A DNA stretch of 64,000 bases from Maribacter polysaccharolyticus (GTDB lineage: Bacteria > Bacteroidota > Bacteroidia > Flavobacteriales > Flavobacteriaceae), in assembly GCF_028882255.1 (NCBI RefSeq), contig NZ_JARBUY010000006.1, positions 42,592 to 106,591 on the forward strand, read 5' to 3'. The notes below the pieces were generated by a model that ran no database searches, was not told the origin of the DNA, and saw nothing but the letters and a program-made list of their open reading frames with translations. Positions 1-8,590 of the stretch are shown here, in pieces (the stretch's first letter is position 1; every line of letters starts with the position of its first letter). A program made the position numbers and the translations under genes.

Positions 1-209
1 AAGCCACGAAACCATACAGGGATTGGCTAACGCCTTTCCCTACAAGGCTCCGCCTTGAAAGTCAAAAAGCCACAAAACCATACTGGGATTGGCTAGCGCC
101 TTTCCCTACAAGGCTCCACCTTGAAAGTCAAAAAGCCACGAAACCATACAGGGATTGGCTAACGCCTTTCCCTACAAGGCTCCGCCTTGAAAGTCAAAAA
201 GCCACAAAA
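1..209. repeat. 66-bp tandem repeat, three full copies plus an 11-bp partial copy
   Basis: Units start at 1, 67, 133 and (partial) 199, each opening with AAGCCAC. Copies one and three are identical; copy two differs at four positions. Each unit contains a small inverted repeat (CAAGG-CTCCG-CCTTG). The array may continue to the left of the window. No reading frame of interest crosses it. It sits directly downstream of the tRNA-Arg terminator. Confidence 0.9.
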
Positions 210-210
210 T

Positions 211-246
211 CAAAAAAGCAAGCTTTATGATTTAGCTTGCTTTTTG
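211..246 (-). terminator. Intrinsic terminator of the tRNA-Arg gene
   Basis: A 12-bp stem (213-224 with 234-245, core GCAAGCT/AGCTTGC) with a 9-nt loop. On the minus strand it ends in a run of T residues. It lies just 3' of the tRNA. The A-tract on the other side could also let it act on the plus strand. Confidence 0.8.
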
Positions 247-255
247 ACTTATTCG

Positions 256-329
256 TGACCCCGGAGGGATTCAAACCCCCAACCCTCAGAGCCGAAATCT
301 GATGCGCTATTCAGTTGCGCCACGGAGCC
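256..329 (-). tRNA. tRNA-Arg, anticodon TCG
   Basis: The minus strand folds into a full 74-nt cloverleaf. The acceptor stem is GGCTCCG with CGGGGTC (two G-U pairs), the D stem GCGC/GCGC, the anticodon stem TCAGA/TCTGA around the loop TTTCGGC, and the T stem GGGGG/CCCTC around TTTGAAT. Counting from T33 gives anticodon TCG (complement of 293-295), which reads CGA/CGN Arg codons. The 3' CCA is not encoded, as is common in this phylum. Confidence 0.93.
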
Positions 330-358
330 AGATAATATAACACTCGGTTAAGAGCGCG

Positions 359-808
359 CTAATATAGTTTATTTTTTACAATGGAGGAAATGGTTTTTCC
401 ATCTGCTTGTCCGGCGAGTTCCTTGGACACTATGCCCATAACCTTCCCCATATCCTTCATACCTTCCGCACCAATGGAATCAATGGTCTGTACCACCACT
501 TTCTCTATTTCCTCTTCGGTCAATTGCTCAGGTAAAAATTGTTCTATTATGGCAGCTTGTGCAAGTTCTGGTTCAGCCAGATCCTCACGCCCCTGCTCTT
601 TGAAGATCGCTGCACTATCTTTTCTTTGTTTAACCAATTTTTGAACCAACTTGGTTTCTTCAACTTCGGATAATTCGCCCCCTGCCCCACTGCTGGTCTG
701 TTCTAAAAGCAAGGCGGATTTAATGGCCCGCAACGATTCCAACGCTACGGTATCCTTAGCTTTCATCGCTGCCTTCATTTTTTCCATTACCTGTGTTTGC
801 AAACTCAT
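359..808 (-). CDS. yqeY: GatB/YqeY domain protein
   Basis: A 149-residue protein of full length for the YqeY family. The family is helical and related to the tRNA-binding tail of the GatB amidotransferase subunit, but lacks a catalytic part; its role is unproven, with tRNA-linked functions suspected. The sequence shows the usual N-terminal amphipathic helix with MKAAMKAKD and LESLRAIKSA, a central QRKDSAAIF segment, and the C-terminal KDMGKVMGIV region near residues 115-125. It lies just after ftsZ in the same direction, but a strong terminator separates the two, so it is probably transcribed on its own. The ATG at 808 is the only sensible start. Confidence 0.9.
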   Translation of the reverse strand: MSLQTQVMEKMKAAMKAKDTVALESLRAIKSALLLEQTSSGAGGELSEVEETKLVQKLVKQRKDSAAIFKEQGREDLAEPELAQAAIIEQFLPEQLTEEEIEKVVVQTIDSIGAEGMKDMGKVMGIVSKELAGQADGKTISSIVKNKLY

Positions 809-837
809 AACCCAAAATTTTTTAAGACTACGAAGAT

Positions 838-875
838 AAAAAATAAACCCGAAAATAGCGCTTATTTTCGGGTTT
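838..875 (-). terminator. Terminator at the end of the dcw cluster
   Basis: A perfect 13-bp stem (845-857 with 863-875, core AAACCCGAAAATA) with a 5-nt loop is followed on the minus strand by TTTATTTTT. It begins 22 bp after the ftsZ stop and should end the division operon transcript before yqeY. Confidence 0.88.
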
Positions 876-897
876 AAAGTAGGTTGTTCACCAGTGG

Positions 898-2799
898 TTA
901 ATCCACATTGTCATGTAAAAATGAGTTGTTGGAACGCAATTGGATCTCATCATTACTATCCTCACTCAATGTAGTCCTGGAAACTTTCTTTTGAATCGGA
1001 TTTTCGTTTAAGTTGACACCATGTCGCTTATATGCCGGTTCCTTTTCAATTTCATCGATATTACTCAGGTTATTCTGGAATTTATAATTGAAATCCTTCA
1101 GTTTCCTTCTTCGTTCATCGGCACGTTGTTTCAATAGTTCCTCTATGGGGCTATCCATAGGGTCTACTTCTTCAATTGGCTGCGGAGCTTTTTTTATGGT
1201 TTTCCTTTCAAAAACCAGTTCCTCTTCCATGATTTTCGGCTCAAACTCCTCGGCCTTTGATTTGGCCCCCGTAAGCTTGTTCTCCAACTCCATATAATCA
1301 TCCAAACTATATCGGGTCTCACCTTCCTTGTTATATTCCAAAACCGGAATGACTTCCACATGCTCATTCACGTCCATGTCCTTAACCTCATCGTTAAGAT
1401 TAAAGGTTACGACATTTTCCTTTTCTTCCTTCGCATCATTCAATGGCATATCAAAACTGAAGGTAAATTGATCTTCATCGACCTTCGTTGATGGAACTTC
1501 TTCCTGATCGATCACTTCAATGTCCCTGACCTTATCCTTGGTTTCAAAAATCACAAAATCATCTTCAGAAACATTTTCCGCAATGACCTCGTCGTAAAAA
1601 ACATTGAAGTTCCTGATATAATTCGTGGTCGGGATCAAATCCAAACCATCATTTTGTTCCTTTTTCGATTTAACGAACAATGAAGCGATTTCCTCTTCAT
1701 CTTCCACCAATTGGTGCACCACGTTTTGGGGTGTTAGATTCTGGACAGCTTTTTGCTCATCTTCAAGGGTATGGATTATTTTTTTTGATTCCGTATTTAC
1801 GATATCATCTTGTTGATCTACATTAAAACCCGTAGCAATAACGGTTACTGCTATGGCCTCGCCTAAAGATTCGTCCTCACCGACACCCATTATGATATTG
1901 GCGCCAAACCCGGCTTCCGTTTGTATATGGTCGTTTATTTCACCGATTTCATCAATAGTGATTTCCTGTGAGCCTGAAACGATCAACAGCAATACGTTCT
2001 TGGCCCCCGAAATCTTATTATCGTTCAACAAGGGTGAATCCAACGCCTTCATTATGGCCTCATTGGCCCTTGAAGAACCGGACGCCATCGCAGAACCCAT
2101 GATAGCGGTTCCACTATTGGAAAGAACGGTCTTAGCGTCGCGTAAATCTATATTCTGTGTGTAATGATGGGTAATAACTTCTGCGATACCGCGGGCAGCG
2201 GTTGCCAACACTTCATCTGCCTTGGAAAAACCAGCCTTAAATCCAAGATTACCGTACACCTCCCTTAACTTGTTGTTATTGATGACTATGAGCGAGTCAA
2301 CATTAGCGCGAAGTTTCTCGATACCCTGTTGGGCTTGTTCACATCGCATTTTACCTTCAAATTGAAAAGGCATGGTTACGATACCAACGGTAAGAACATC
2401 CATTTCCTTGGCCTGCTTGGCAATGACAGGGGCAGCACCAGTACCTGTTCCCCCACCCATACCGGCAGTTATGAATATCATCTTTGTGGTAGTGTCCAAC
2501 ATGGCCTTTATGTCTTCCATACTCTCTATGGCAGCTTGTTCCCCGACCTCGGGATTTGCCCCGGCACCCAACCCTTCGGTCAAAGAGACACCAAGTTGGA
2601 TTTTGTTTGGGACCGGACTATTGTTCAAAGCCTGTGAATCGGTATTGCAGATAACGAAATCAACACCGTTTATTCCGGCTTGGAACATGTGGTTTATGGC
2701 ATTGCTACCACCCCCACCTACACCAATGACCTTTATGACATTGCTTTGGTTCTTTGGTAAATCAAAGGAGATACTATCTATTTCAGTGTTCTTGCTCAT
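898..2799 (-). CDS. ftsZ: Cell division GTPase FtsZ with long C-terminal extension
   Basis: A tubulin-like GTPase that polymerises into the division ring. Residues 1 to about 330 form the conserved core: the GVGGGGSNAINH loop near residue 26 and the nucleotide signature GGGTGTG at 115-121. The following 300 residues are acidic, rich in Glu, Asp, Lys and Asn, and look disordered. They end in a conserved-looking tail (EIQLRSNNSF) that could contact FtsA. At 633 residues it is far longer than the 350-400 typical of proteobacteria, but long tails are usual in flavobacteria. It is the last gene of the dcw cluster, 48 bp after ftsA, and is followed by a strong terminator. Confidence 0.98.
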   Translation of the reverse strand: MSKNTEIDSISFDLPKNQSNVIKVIGVGGGGSNAINHMFQAGINGVDFVICNTDSQALNNSPVPNKIQLGVSLTEGLGAGANPEVGEQAAIESMEDIKAMLDTTTKMIFITAGMGGGTGTGAAPVIAKQAKEMDVLTVGIVTMPFQFEGKMRCEQAQQGIEKLRANVDSLIVINNNKLREVYGNLGFKAGFSKADEVLATAARGIAEVITHHYTQNIDLRDAKTVLSNSGTAIMGSAMASGSSRANEAIMKALDSPLLNDNKISGAKNVLLLIVSGSQEITIDEIGEINDHIQTEAGFGANIIMGVGEDESLGEAIAVTVIATGFNVDQQDDIVNTESKKIIHTLEDEQKAVQNLTPQNVVHQLVEDEEEIASLFVKSKKEQNDGLDLIPTTNYIRNFNVFYDEVIAENVSEDDFVIFETKDKVRDIEVIDQEEVPSTKVDEDQFTFSFDMPLNDAKEEKENVVTFNLNDEVKDMDVNEHVEVIPVLEYNKEGETRYSLDDYMELENKLTGAKSKAEEFEPKIMEEELVFERKTIKKAPQPIEEVDPMDSPIEELLKQRADERRRKLKDFNYKFQNNLSNIDEIEKEPAYKRHGVNLNENPIQKKVSRTTLSEDSNDEIQLRSNNSFLHDNVD

Positions 2800-2847
2800 A
2801 CTGTTTATATTACTGGTTTTTATAAGTGTTCTTTTTATACACGCCGA

Positions 2848-4173
2848 TTATTCCGCGTTGTCCAAGAAATCCTTCAATTTTTCGGACCATTTATCAAATA
2901 CTGATTTTCGTTCCCGTTTCTGGGGCGTTCCATTCGCGTTTACTTCATCTTCATTGGCAAAGACCATTTCCTTCTCTTCTTGTTGATCTCTTTGGGGAAT
3001 TTTAACCTTTCTATCGTTCTTAACGGCGTTCATTAGCAATCCAACCGCGGTAGCATATAAAGGACTTGCGACCTCCTCATCGGAATCCCCTGCCAAATGC
3101 TCATTGGGGTACCCGATCCGGGTATCCATTCCGGTGATATATTCAACCAATTGCTTAAGATGTTTTAACTGACTACCGCCACCTGTCAACACAATGCCCG
3201 CAATCAATTTTTTCTTTTGCTCGTCGTGCCCATAGTTCTTTATTTCAACATAAACCTGCTCGATGATCTCAACAACCCTGGCATGGATTATCTTCGATAG
3301 GTTCTTAAGGGTGATTTCCTTAGGCTCACGACCCCGTAATCCGGGTATGGAGACTATTTCGTTATCTTTATTTTCACCTGGCCATGCCGATCCGAATTTG
3401 ATCTTCAAAAGCTCGGCTTGCTTTTCAATGATCGAACAACCTTCTTTTATGTCTTCGGTAATAACCCCCCCTCCAAAAGGGATGACCGCGGTATGACGGA
3501 TAATTCCATCCTTGAAAATGGCCAAATCGGTAGTACCGCCTCCTATATCGATCAATGCAACGCCGGCTTCTTTTTCCTCCTGACTCAAAACGGCGTCTGA
3601 GGAAGCCAATGGTTCCAAGGTGATTTTCCCCAAATCCAATCCGGCACTTTTAATACACCTACCTACATTCTTTATGGACGACACCTGACCTACGACCACA
3701 TGAAAATTGGCCTCGAGCCTTCCTCCGTACATTCCCATGGGCTCTTTGATCTCTGCTTGCCCGTCTACCTTATATTCCTGGGGCAATACGTGTATGATCT
3801 CCTCTCCGGGAAGCATAACCAGCTTATACACCTGATTGCACAGTCTATCCAGATCATCCTCATTGATCACTTCTTCAGAATCTGCCCTCGTGATGTAATC
3901 ACTATGCTGTAGACTACGGATATGTTGGCCGGCGATACCTACGACCACGGACCCTATTTTCAATCCTGAATTGACCTCTGCTTGCTCGACCGCCTGTTGG
4001 ATCGATTTTATGGTTTGGGTTATATTATTGACTACACCTCGGTGTACACCCAGACTTTTAGACCTACCGATACCCAATATCTCAATTTTGCCATATTCGT
4101 TTTCCTTACCGATTATGGCCACTATTTTGGTAGTTCCAATATCTAACCCAACTGAATATTTCCCCTGTTCCAT
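2848..4173 (-). CDS. ftsA: Cell division protein FtsA, actin-like membrane anchor of FtsZ
   Basis: FtsA is an actin-fold ATPase that tethers FtsZ filaments to the membrane. The phosphate-binding motif VGLDIGTTKIVAIIG is at the start, a second one (LIDIGGGTTDLAIF) lies mid-protein, and the adenosine motif (GIVLTGGGSQL) is near residue 335. The C-terminus SVFDKWSEKLKDFLDNAE is the expected amphipathic membrane-binding helix. I chose the ATG at 4173: it has AAGGA just in front and lies 8 bp after the ftsQ stop. The frame could open upstream at a GTG (4197) that overlaps ftsQ, but this is less likely. Length is about 441 residues. Confidence 0.97.
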   Translation of the reverse strand: MEQGKYSVGLDIGTTKIVAIIGKENEYGKIEILGIGRSKSLGVHRGVVNNITQTIKSIQQAVEQAEVNSGLKIGSVVVGIAGQHIRSLQHSDYITRADSEEVINEDDLDRLCNQVYKLVMLPGEEIIHVLPQEYKVDGQAEIKEPMGMYGGRLEANFHVVVGQVSSIKNVGRCIKSAGLDLGKITLEPLASSDAVLSQEEKEAGVALIDIGGGTTDLAIFKDGIIRHTAVIPFGGGVITEDIKEGCSIIEKQAELLKIKFGSAWPGENKDNEIVSIPGLRGREPKEITLKNLSKIIHARVVEIIEQVYVEIKNYGHDEQKKKLIAGIVLTGGGSQLKHLKQLVEYITGMDTRIGYPNEHLAGDSDEEVASPLYATAVGLLMNAVKNDRKVKIPQRDQQEEKEMVFANEDEVNANGTPQKRERKSVFDKWSEKLKDFLDNAE

Positions 4174-4181
4174 TTCCTTAC

Positions 4182-4901
4182 TTATATTTTGGTGCACACT
4201 ACTTGATTGTTAAACTCTAGACTTACAACATTGTATTCTCCCAAGGTACCATCCTTGTCCGCTTTTGAGTAAAATGCCTTGAAGTTGTTGAATTTCACAT
4301 CCAAATTCACTATGTCCCCCAAGTTTACTACAAACTGTTCCATCCGAAACCTTAATTGATAATGCCCCACATCAACGATATGGATACCAATTACGTTCTT
4401 TCGCAAAAAATCGTCTTTGTTTATATATTGTAAAGTTTTATAAACATCCTCGATACTTTTACCTGTCACCTTTCCCGTGATCAATGGGACTCTTGCGGAA
4501 TGACTGACGGATAACGGCATACGTTTCCCTTGATCATCCAAATAACACTTCAAATCCCCCTCTATTCTTCCGATTGGCTTACGTTGTGTGATTTTCGACG
4601 TAAGCTCCCCATTTACAGCAAGATACACTTGGGCACTTTTCACCATTTCATTGGTCTCAATGACCTTCTCTATAGTATTCAAAACTAATTTTTCTTTAGG
4701 CACATTTACAAGGGGTCCAAATTTTTGTATTAACAATTTATTAACCATGCCTTCGGTGATGTACAAATTGTTATCCCCTATGAATTCTATATGCACTTCC
4801 TTTACGTTTTTCCGACTACTCCTATGGTTCGAAAATGCGTATAGTCCTGTTATGACGAACAGTAGAACCCCCAGTTTTATGTAGTTCCAATCAATGCGCA
4901 T
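4182..4901 (-). CDS. ftsQ: Cell division protein FtsQ
   Basis: A bitopic membrane protein of the divisome that links cytoplasmic FtsZ/FtsA to septal wall synthesis. A short cytoplasmic N-terminus (MRIDWNYIK) is followed by one membrane helix (LGVLLFVITGLYAF) and a periplasmic part that begins with a POTRA-like segment (VKEVHIEFIGDNNLYITEGMV). Sequence conservation is low, as usual for FtsQ, and the position between murC and ftsA supports the call. Three nearby ATG codons (4913, 4907, 4901) are possible starts; 4901 gives the shortest overlap with murC (11 bp) and a typical flavobacterial N-terminus. Confidence 0.9.
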   Translation of the reverse strand: MRIDWNYIKLGVLLFVITGLYAFSNHRSSRKNVKEVHIEFIGDNNLYITEGMVNKLLIQKFGPLVNVPKEKLVLNTIEKVIETNEMVKSAQVYLAVNGELTSKITQRKPIGRIEGDLKCYLDDQGKRMPLSVSHSARVPLITGKVTGKSIEDVYKTLQYINKDDFLRKNVIGIHIVDVGHYQLRFRMEQFVVNLGDIVNLDVKFNNFKAFYSKADKDGTLGEYNVVSLEFNNQVVCTKI

Positions 4902-6243
4902 GTTCATATCCATTTTGTATTTTTGACACTTCCAATCCAATATCCCCAGCACCCATAGTCACCAGTATATCAGGACTCTGCGACTTTATCTCTTCCAAGA
5001 GATCGTCTTTACTTACCAGTTTTTTCTTCGGGCCCGCTATCTTATCCAGCAACCATGACGCGGTAATCCCCGGTATGGGCTCCTCCCTTGCGGGATAGAT
5101 ATCCAACAAAAGAACACTCTGGAATTTCGACAAACTTTCCGCAAAGGCATCGGCAAAATCCCTGGTCCTGGAAAATAGATGGGGCTGAAAAACCGCCAAT
5201 ACCCCCTTATTCGGATGCATTTCGGTAATTGCCTGATATACCGCATTTATTTCCGTCGGGTGATGTGCATAGTCATCGATGAAAACAAAATCTTCCCCCT
5301 TGATCTTATATGAAAATCTACGCTGCACCCCTTTAAAGGTCTCCAAAGCCTTGACCAAAAGATCAGGTGAAGCACCGACTTCCAGTGCCATTGCAAAGGC
5401 CACAAGTCCATTAAGCAGATTGTGCTTTCCCGGTTTGTTGAACCTGACTTTGGCCATGGTCCTCCCCGGCGTTACCAAATCAAACACATAAGTCCCTTTT
5501 TGGATCCTTAAATTTTGGATACAAAAATCCGAATCATCTTCAATACCATAGGTTATGCCCTTTATCGGCAAACCCTTGCGAACGAATAATTTACCTTCAG
5601 GGGCTACCTTATCCGCGAATTCCCCGAAAGACTTTATCAGTTCATCCTTGGTACCATAAATATCCAAATGGTCGGCATCCATAGAGGTAATACAGGCCAC
5701 ATCGGGATGTAATCTCAAGAACGAACGGTCGAACTCATCGGCCTCCACAACGGAATATTTCGACCCCTTGTACAAAAAATTACTGTTGAAATCTTCCGAA
5801 ATCCCTCCTAAAAAGGCCGTAAACGGAGTACCCGTCTCATTCAGCAAGTGTGCCAAAATACTCGAAGTGGTCGTTTTGCCATGGGTACCCGCAACTGCAA
5901 GACAAAACGTATCCTTGGTAATGAGACCCAAAACCTCGGATCGCTTTAATACCCCAAAACCATGGCCTAGAAAATACCGGTACTCCGAATGGTTCCCGGG
6001 TACGGCAGGCGTATAAACCACCAAGGTATTACGGGCATCCAAAAAGCGATCATCAATGGCCTTGACATCATCATGGTAATGGATCGCGATACCCAATTCG
6101 GAAAGTTCTTCCGTTAACGGGGTCTTGGTTTTATCGTAACCTGCAACATTCTTTTTAAGGAACTTAAAATAACGCGCTAAGGCGGACATACCTATGCCCC
6201 CTATGCCTATAAAATATACGTTATGTATTTCTTTAAGATCCAT
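4891..6243 (-). CDS. murC: UDP-N-acetylmuramate--L-alanine ligase MurC
   Basis: Adds L-alanine to UDP-MurNAc, the first amino acid of the peptidoglycan stem. Full length at 450 residues. The N-terminal UDP-binding Rossmann motif FIGIGGIGMSALA, the ATP-binding loop AGTHGKTTTSS, the central-domain motifs VEADEFDRSF and DADHLDIYG, and DDYAHHPTE of the Mur ligase C-terminal domain are all visible. The stop overlaps ftsQ and the start is 6 bp after murG, so it is translationally embedded in the dcw operon. Confidence 0.98.
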   Translation of the reverse strand: MDLKEIHNVYFIGIGGIGMSALARYFKFLKKNVAGYDKTKTPLTEELSELGIAIHYHDDVKAIDDRFLDARNTLVVYTPAVPGNHSEYRYFLGHGFGVLKRSEVLGLITKDTFCLAVAGTHGKTTTSSILAHLLNETGTPFTAFLGGISEDFNSNFLYKGSKYSVVEADEFDRSFLRLHPDVACITSMDADHLDIYGTKDELIKSFGEFADKVAPEGKLFVRKGLPIKGITYGIEDDSDFCIQNLRIQKGTYVFDLVTPGRTMAKVRFNKPGKHNLLNGLVAFAMALEVGASPDLLVKALETFKGVQRRFSYKIKGEDFVFIDDYAHHPTEINAVYQAITEMHPNKGVLAVFQPHLFSRTRDFADAFAESLSKFQSVLLLDIYPAREEPIPGITASWLLDKIAGPKKKLVSKDDLLEEIKSQSPDILVTMGAGDIGLEVSKIQNGYEHAH

Positions 6244-6249
6244 TTATCC

Positions 6250-7380
6250 TTACCCTATCAATTTTTCAATTTCATCAACAATCGAAGCGGTCGCATATGG
6301 CATCGCCAACTTCTTGATGTTTTTTCCCAATTGTTCTTGTTTTTCCTTTGAGTGTAACACTTCCGAAAAAACTTGCTCAAAACTTCCGTCCAAATCCTTT
6401 TCCTTCACCATTACCGCCGCATCTTCGTTTACCAAAGCCCTGGCATTCTTCGTTTGGTGGTCTTCGGCCACATTAGGCGAAGGGATAAAAAGCACTGGTT
6501 TACCTACGATACAAAGTTCGGACACCGAGCTTGCCCCTGCCCTCGAAATGATCATATCGCCGGCCGTATAAGCAAGATCCATCCTATTCAAAAAATCAAG
6601 CACCTTAACGTGTTCCGAATTGAACTTTTTATATTCCTCAAAATAGATCTTACCACATTGCCAGATTACCTGAATTCCCAGATCCTCGAAATAATCCAAT
6701 TTTTGGGCAATCAGCTGGTTGACCCTTCTTGCCCCCAAACTTCCACCCAATACCAAGAGTACGGGCCGATCGGGATTCAATCCAAAAAAGTGCAACGCTT
6801 CCTCTTTACCCGTTCCCAAGGCCACCAAATCCCCTCGGACAGGGTTACCGGTTTTTACGATCTTATCCGACGGAAAAAAAGCCTCCATACCATCATAGGC
6901 CACACAAATTTTGGCTACTTTATCTTTCAACAATCTATTGGTTATGCCCGCATAGGAATTTTGCTCCTGCAAGACACACGGTATTCCCCGGCCGGAAGCT
7001 ACCCTTAAAACGGGACCACTGGCAAACCCCCCGGTACCGATTACGGCATGGGGTTTGAATTTGGATACTATTTTACCTGCTTTGAACAAACTACTTATCA
7101 ATTTAATCGGAAACATCAAATTCTTTAAGGTCAGTTTGCGTTGTAACCCGGTTATCCATAATCCTTCGATCCGGTACCCGGCTTGGGGTACTTTTTCCAT
7201 CTCCATTCTATCCTTGGCCCCTACAAAGAGAAACTCGGCATTCGGATGCCTGTTTTTCAATTCATTCGCAATGGCGATGGCCGGATAGATATGCCCCCCT
7301 GTACCGCCACCGGAAAGTATGAATCTAAGAACTTTTCCAGGGTTCTTACCATCCGCTAAGTTTTGCTCTTTTAAGCCCAT
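6250..7380 (-). CDS. murG: MurG, lipid II-forming GlcNAc transferase
   Basis: Transfers GlcNAc from UDP-GlcNAc to lipid I on the inner face of the cytoplasmic membrane, giving lipid II. The hallmark N-terminal loop [17 protein letters not shown], the second glycine-rich loop ([13 protein letters not shown]) and the nucleotide-sugar segment with [11 protein letters not shown] near residue 280 are all present. The 376 residues fit the family. An extra 15 or so residues precede the first loop. The gene starts 8 bp after the ftsW stop. Confidence 0.97.
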   Translation of the reverse strand: MGLKEQNLADGKNPGKVLRFILSGGGTGGHIYPAIAIANELKNRHPNAEFLFVGAKDRMEMEKVPQAGYRIEGLWITGLQRKLTLKNLMFPIKLISSLFKAGKIVSKFKPHAVIGTGGFASGPVLRVASGRGIPCVLQEQNSYAGITNRLLKDKVAKICVAYDGMEAFFPSDKIVKTGNPVRGDLVALGTGKEEALHFFGLNPDRPVLLVLGGSLGARRVNQLIAQKLDYFEDLGIQVIWQCGKIYFEEYKKFNSEHVKVLDFLNRMDLAYTAGDMIISRAGASSVSELCIVGKPVLFIPSPNVAEDHQTKNARALVNEDAAVMVKEKDLDGSFEQVFSEVLHSKEKQEQLGKNIKKLAMPYATASIVDEIEKLIG

Positions 7381-7388
7381 ACCTCAAT

Positions 7389-8588
7389 TTATAATTGTCC
7401 ACTTAAAATCTCCAACGGATTGGAATCATCCATCCCGATTTGTGTATCCTCCACTTCTTCACTTTTTCTACTGGCACTCAATATGATCCCAATAGCCAAA
7501 CATGTCATCCAGCTAGACGTACCCCCACTACTGATCAACGGTAGGGTTTGACCCGTTACCGGAAATAGCTCTACGGCTACCGCCATATTGATCATGGCCT
7601 GAAAAACAATGGGCAATCCCACTCCCAGTACCAACAATTTACCAAAGATCGTTTTATTGGCATTGGCCACCACTACGATACGAAACAATAGCAGCAGGTA
7701 GAAAAACATAAGGACAAATCCCCCCAACAAACCGTACTCCTCAATAATAATGGCATAAATAAAATCCGAAGAACTTTGTGGCAAAAAGTTTTTTTGAACA
7801 CTCTTGCCCGCCCCTCTGCCGATCAATCCACCAGAGGCTATCGCTATTTTCGCCCTTTCGATTTGATAATCGGCCTCGGTATCCTCGGGGTTTGCGAAAT
7901 TCTCTATCCTACTTATCCATGTATCCACCCGATTGGGAAACATATCCGGTGCCACCTTGGCGGTCAAAACAAACAGGGTTAGGAACAAAATACCCGTACC
8001 CACGATACCCAGCAAATATTTTATGGGATATCCGCCCAAAAAACACAACAACAACACCATGGAAAACATGATGGCGGCGGTGGAAAAGTTAGCGGGCAGA
8101 ATCAATATCAACACCAAGAATACCGGTAACCATAGGGGAAGTATGCTTTTTTTAAAGGTGATGACCTCATCCTTGACCTTGGTCAGATAGCGCGCCACAT
8201 AAATCATCAAAACCACTGCCGCAAGATTGGAGGTCTGAAAGGTGAAACCAACCAAAGGGATACGGATCCATCGACTGGCATTGGCCCCATCAATAGTGGT
8301 TCCCTGTGCCAGGGTAAACAGCAATAACACCAAAACAATCGGCATTGCAATCAAGGAAAGCCCCTTAAAGAAATGAACGGGAATTTTATGGACCCCATAA
8401 ATAATACCGAAACCTAAAAACAGCAAAAAGGCATGTTTCACCAAATGTCCGCCAGTGGTACCATTACCGACCACATAGACTAAATTACTACTGGCGCTAT
8501 AGACGGGCAAAAACGAAAACAAGGCCAAAAGTGCAACTACGGCCCAAATGGCTTTATCCCCTTCGATATTTTTAAAAAAGTTCAACAC
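7389..8588 (-). CDS. ftsW: FtsW, SEDS-family septal peptidoglycan polymerase
   Basis: A polytopic SEDS glycosyltransferase that works with the FtsI transpeptidase at the septum. The 399-residue protein is strongly hydrophobic with about ten predicted membrane segments. It has family signatures GRGAGKSVQKNFLPQSSSDFIYAIIIEEYG (residue positions about 255-285) and TGQTLPLISSGGTS near residue 345. The start appears to be GTG at 8588. It is flanked by murD and murG with gaps of 2 and 8 bp, so co-transcription is clear. Confidence 0.97.
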   Translation of the reverse strand: MLNFFKNIEGDKAIWAVVALLALFSFLPVYSASSNLVYVVGNGTTGGHLVKHAFLLFLGFGIIYGVHKIPVHFFKGLSLIAMPIVLVLLLFTLAQGTTIDGANASRWIRIPLVGFTFQTSNLAAVVLMIYVARYLTKVKDEVITFKKSILPLWLPVFLVLILILPANFSTAAIMFSMVLLLCFLGGYPIKYLLGIVGTGILFLTLFVLTAKVAPDMFPNRVDTWISRIENFANPEDTEADYQIERAKIAIASGGLIGRGAGKSVQKNFLPQSSSDFIYAIIIEEYGLLGGFVLMFFYLLLLFRIVVVANANKTIFGKLLVLGVGLPIVFQAMINMAVAVELFPVTGQTLPLISSGGTSSWMTCLAIGIILSASRKSEEVEDTQIGMDDSNPLEILSGQL

Positions 8589-8590
8589 CC

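Noticed and set aside
1-209. CRISPR array
   Set aside because: Units repeat in full without variable spacers, and no cas genes are near.
2372-2986. A 204-codon plus-strand frame across the start of ftsZ and end of ftsA
   Set aside because: It is antisense to two certain genes, has low-complexity Ser/Pro/Leu-rich content and no known motif.
6373-7008. A 211-codon plus-strand frame inside murG
   Set aside because: Antisense shadow of a well conserved gene; composition is not protein-like.
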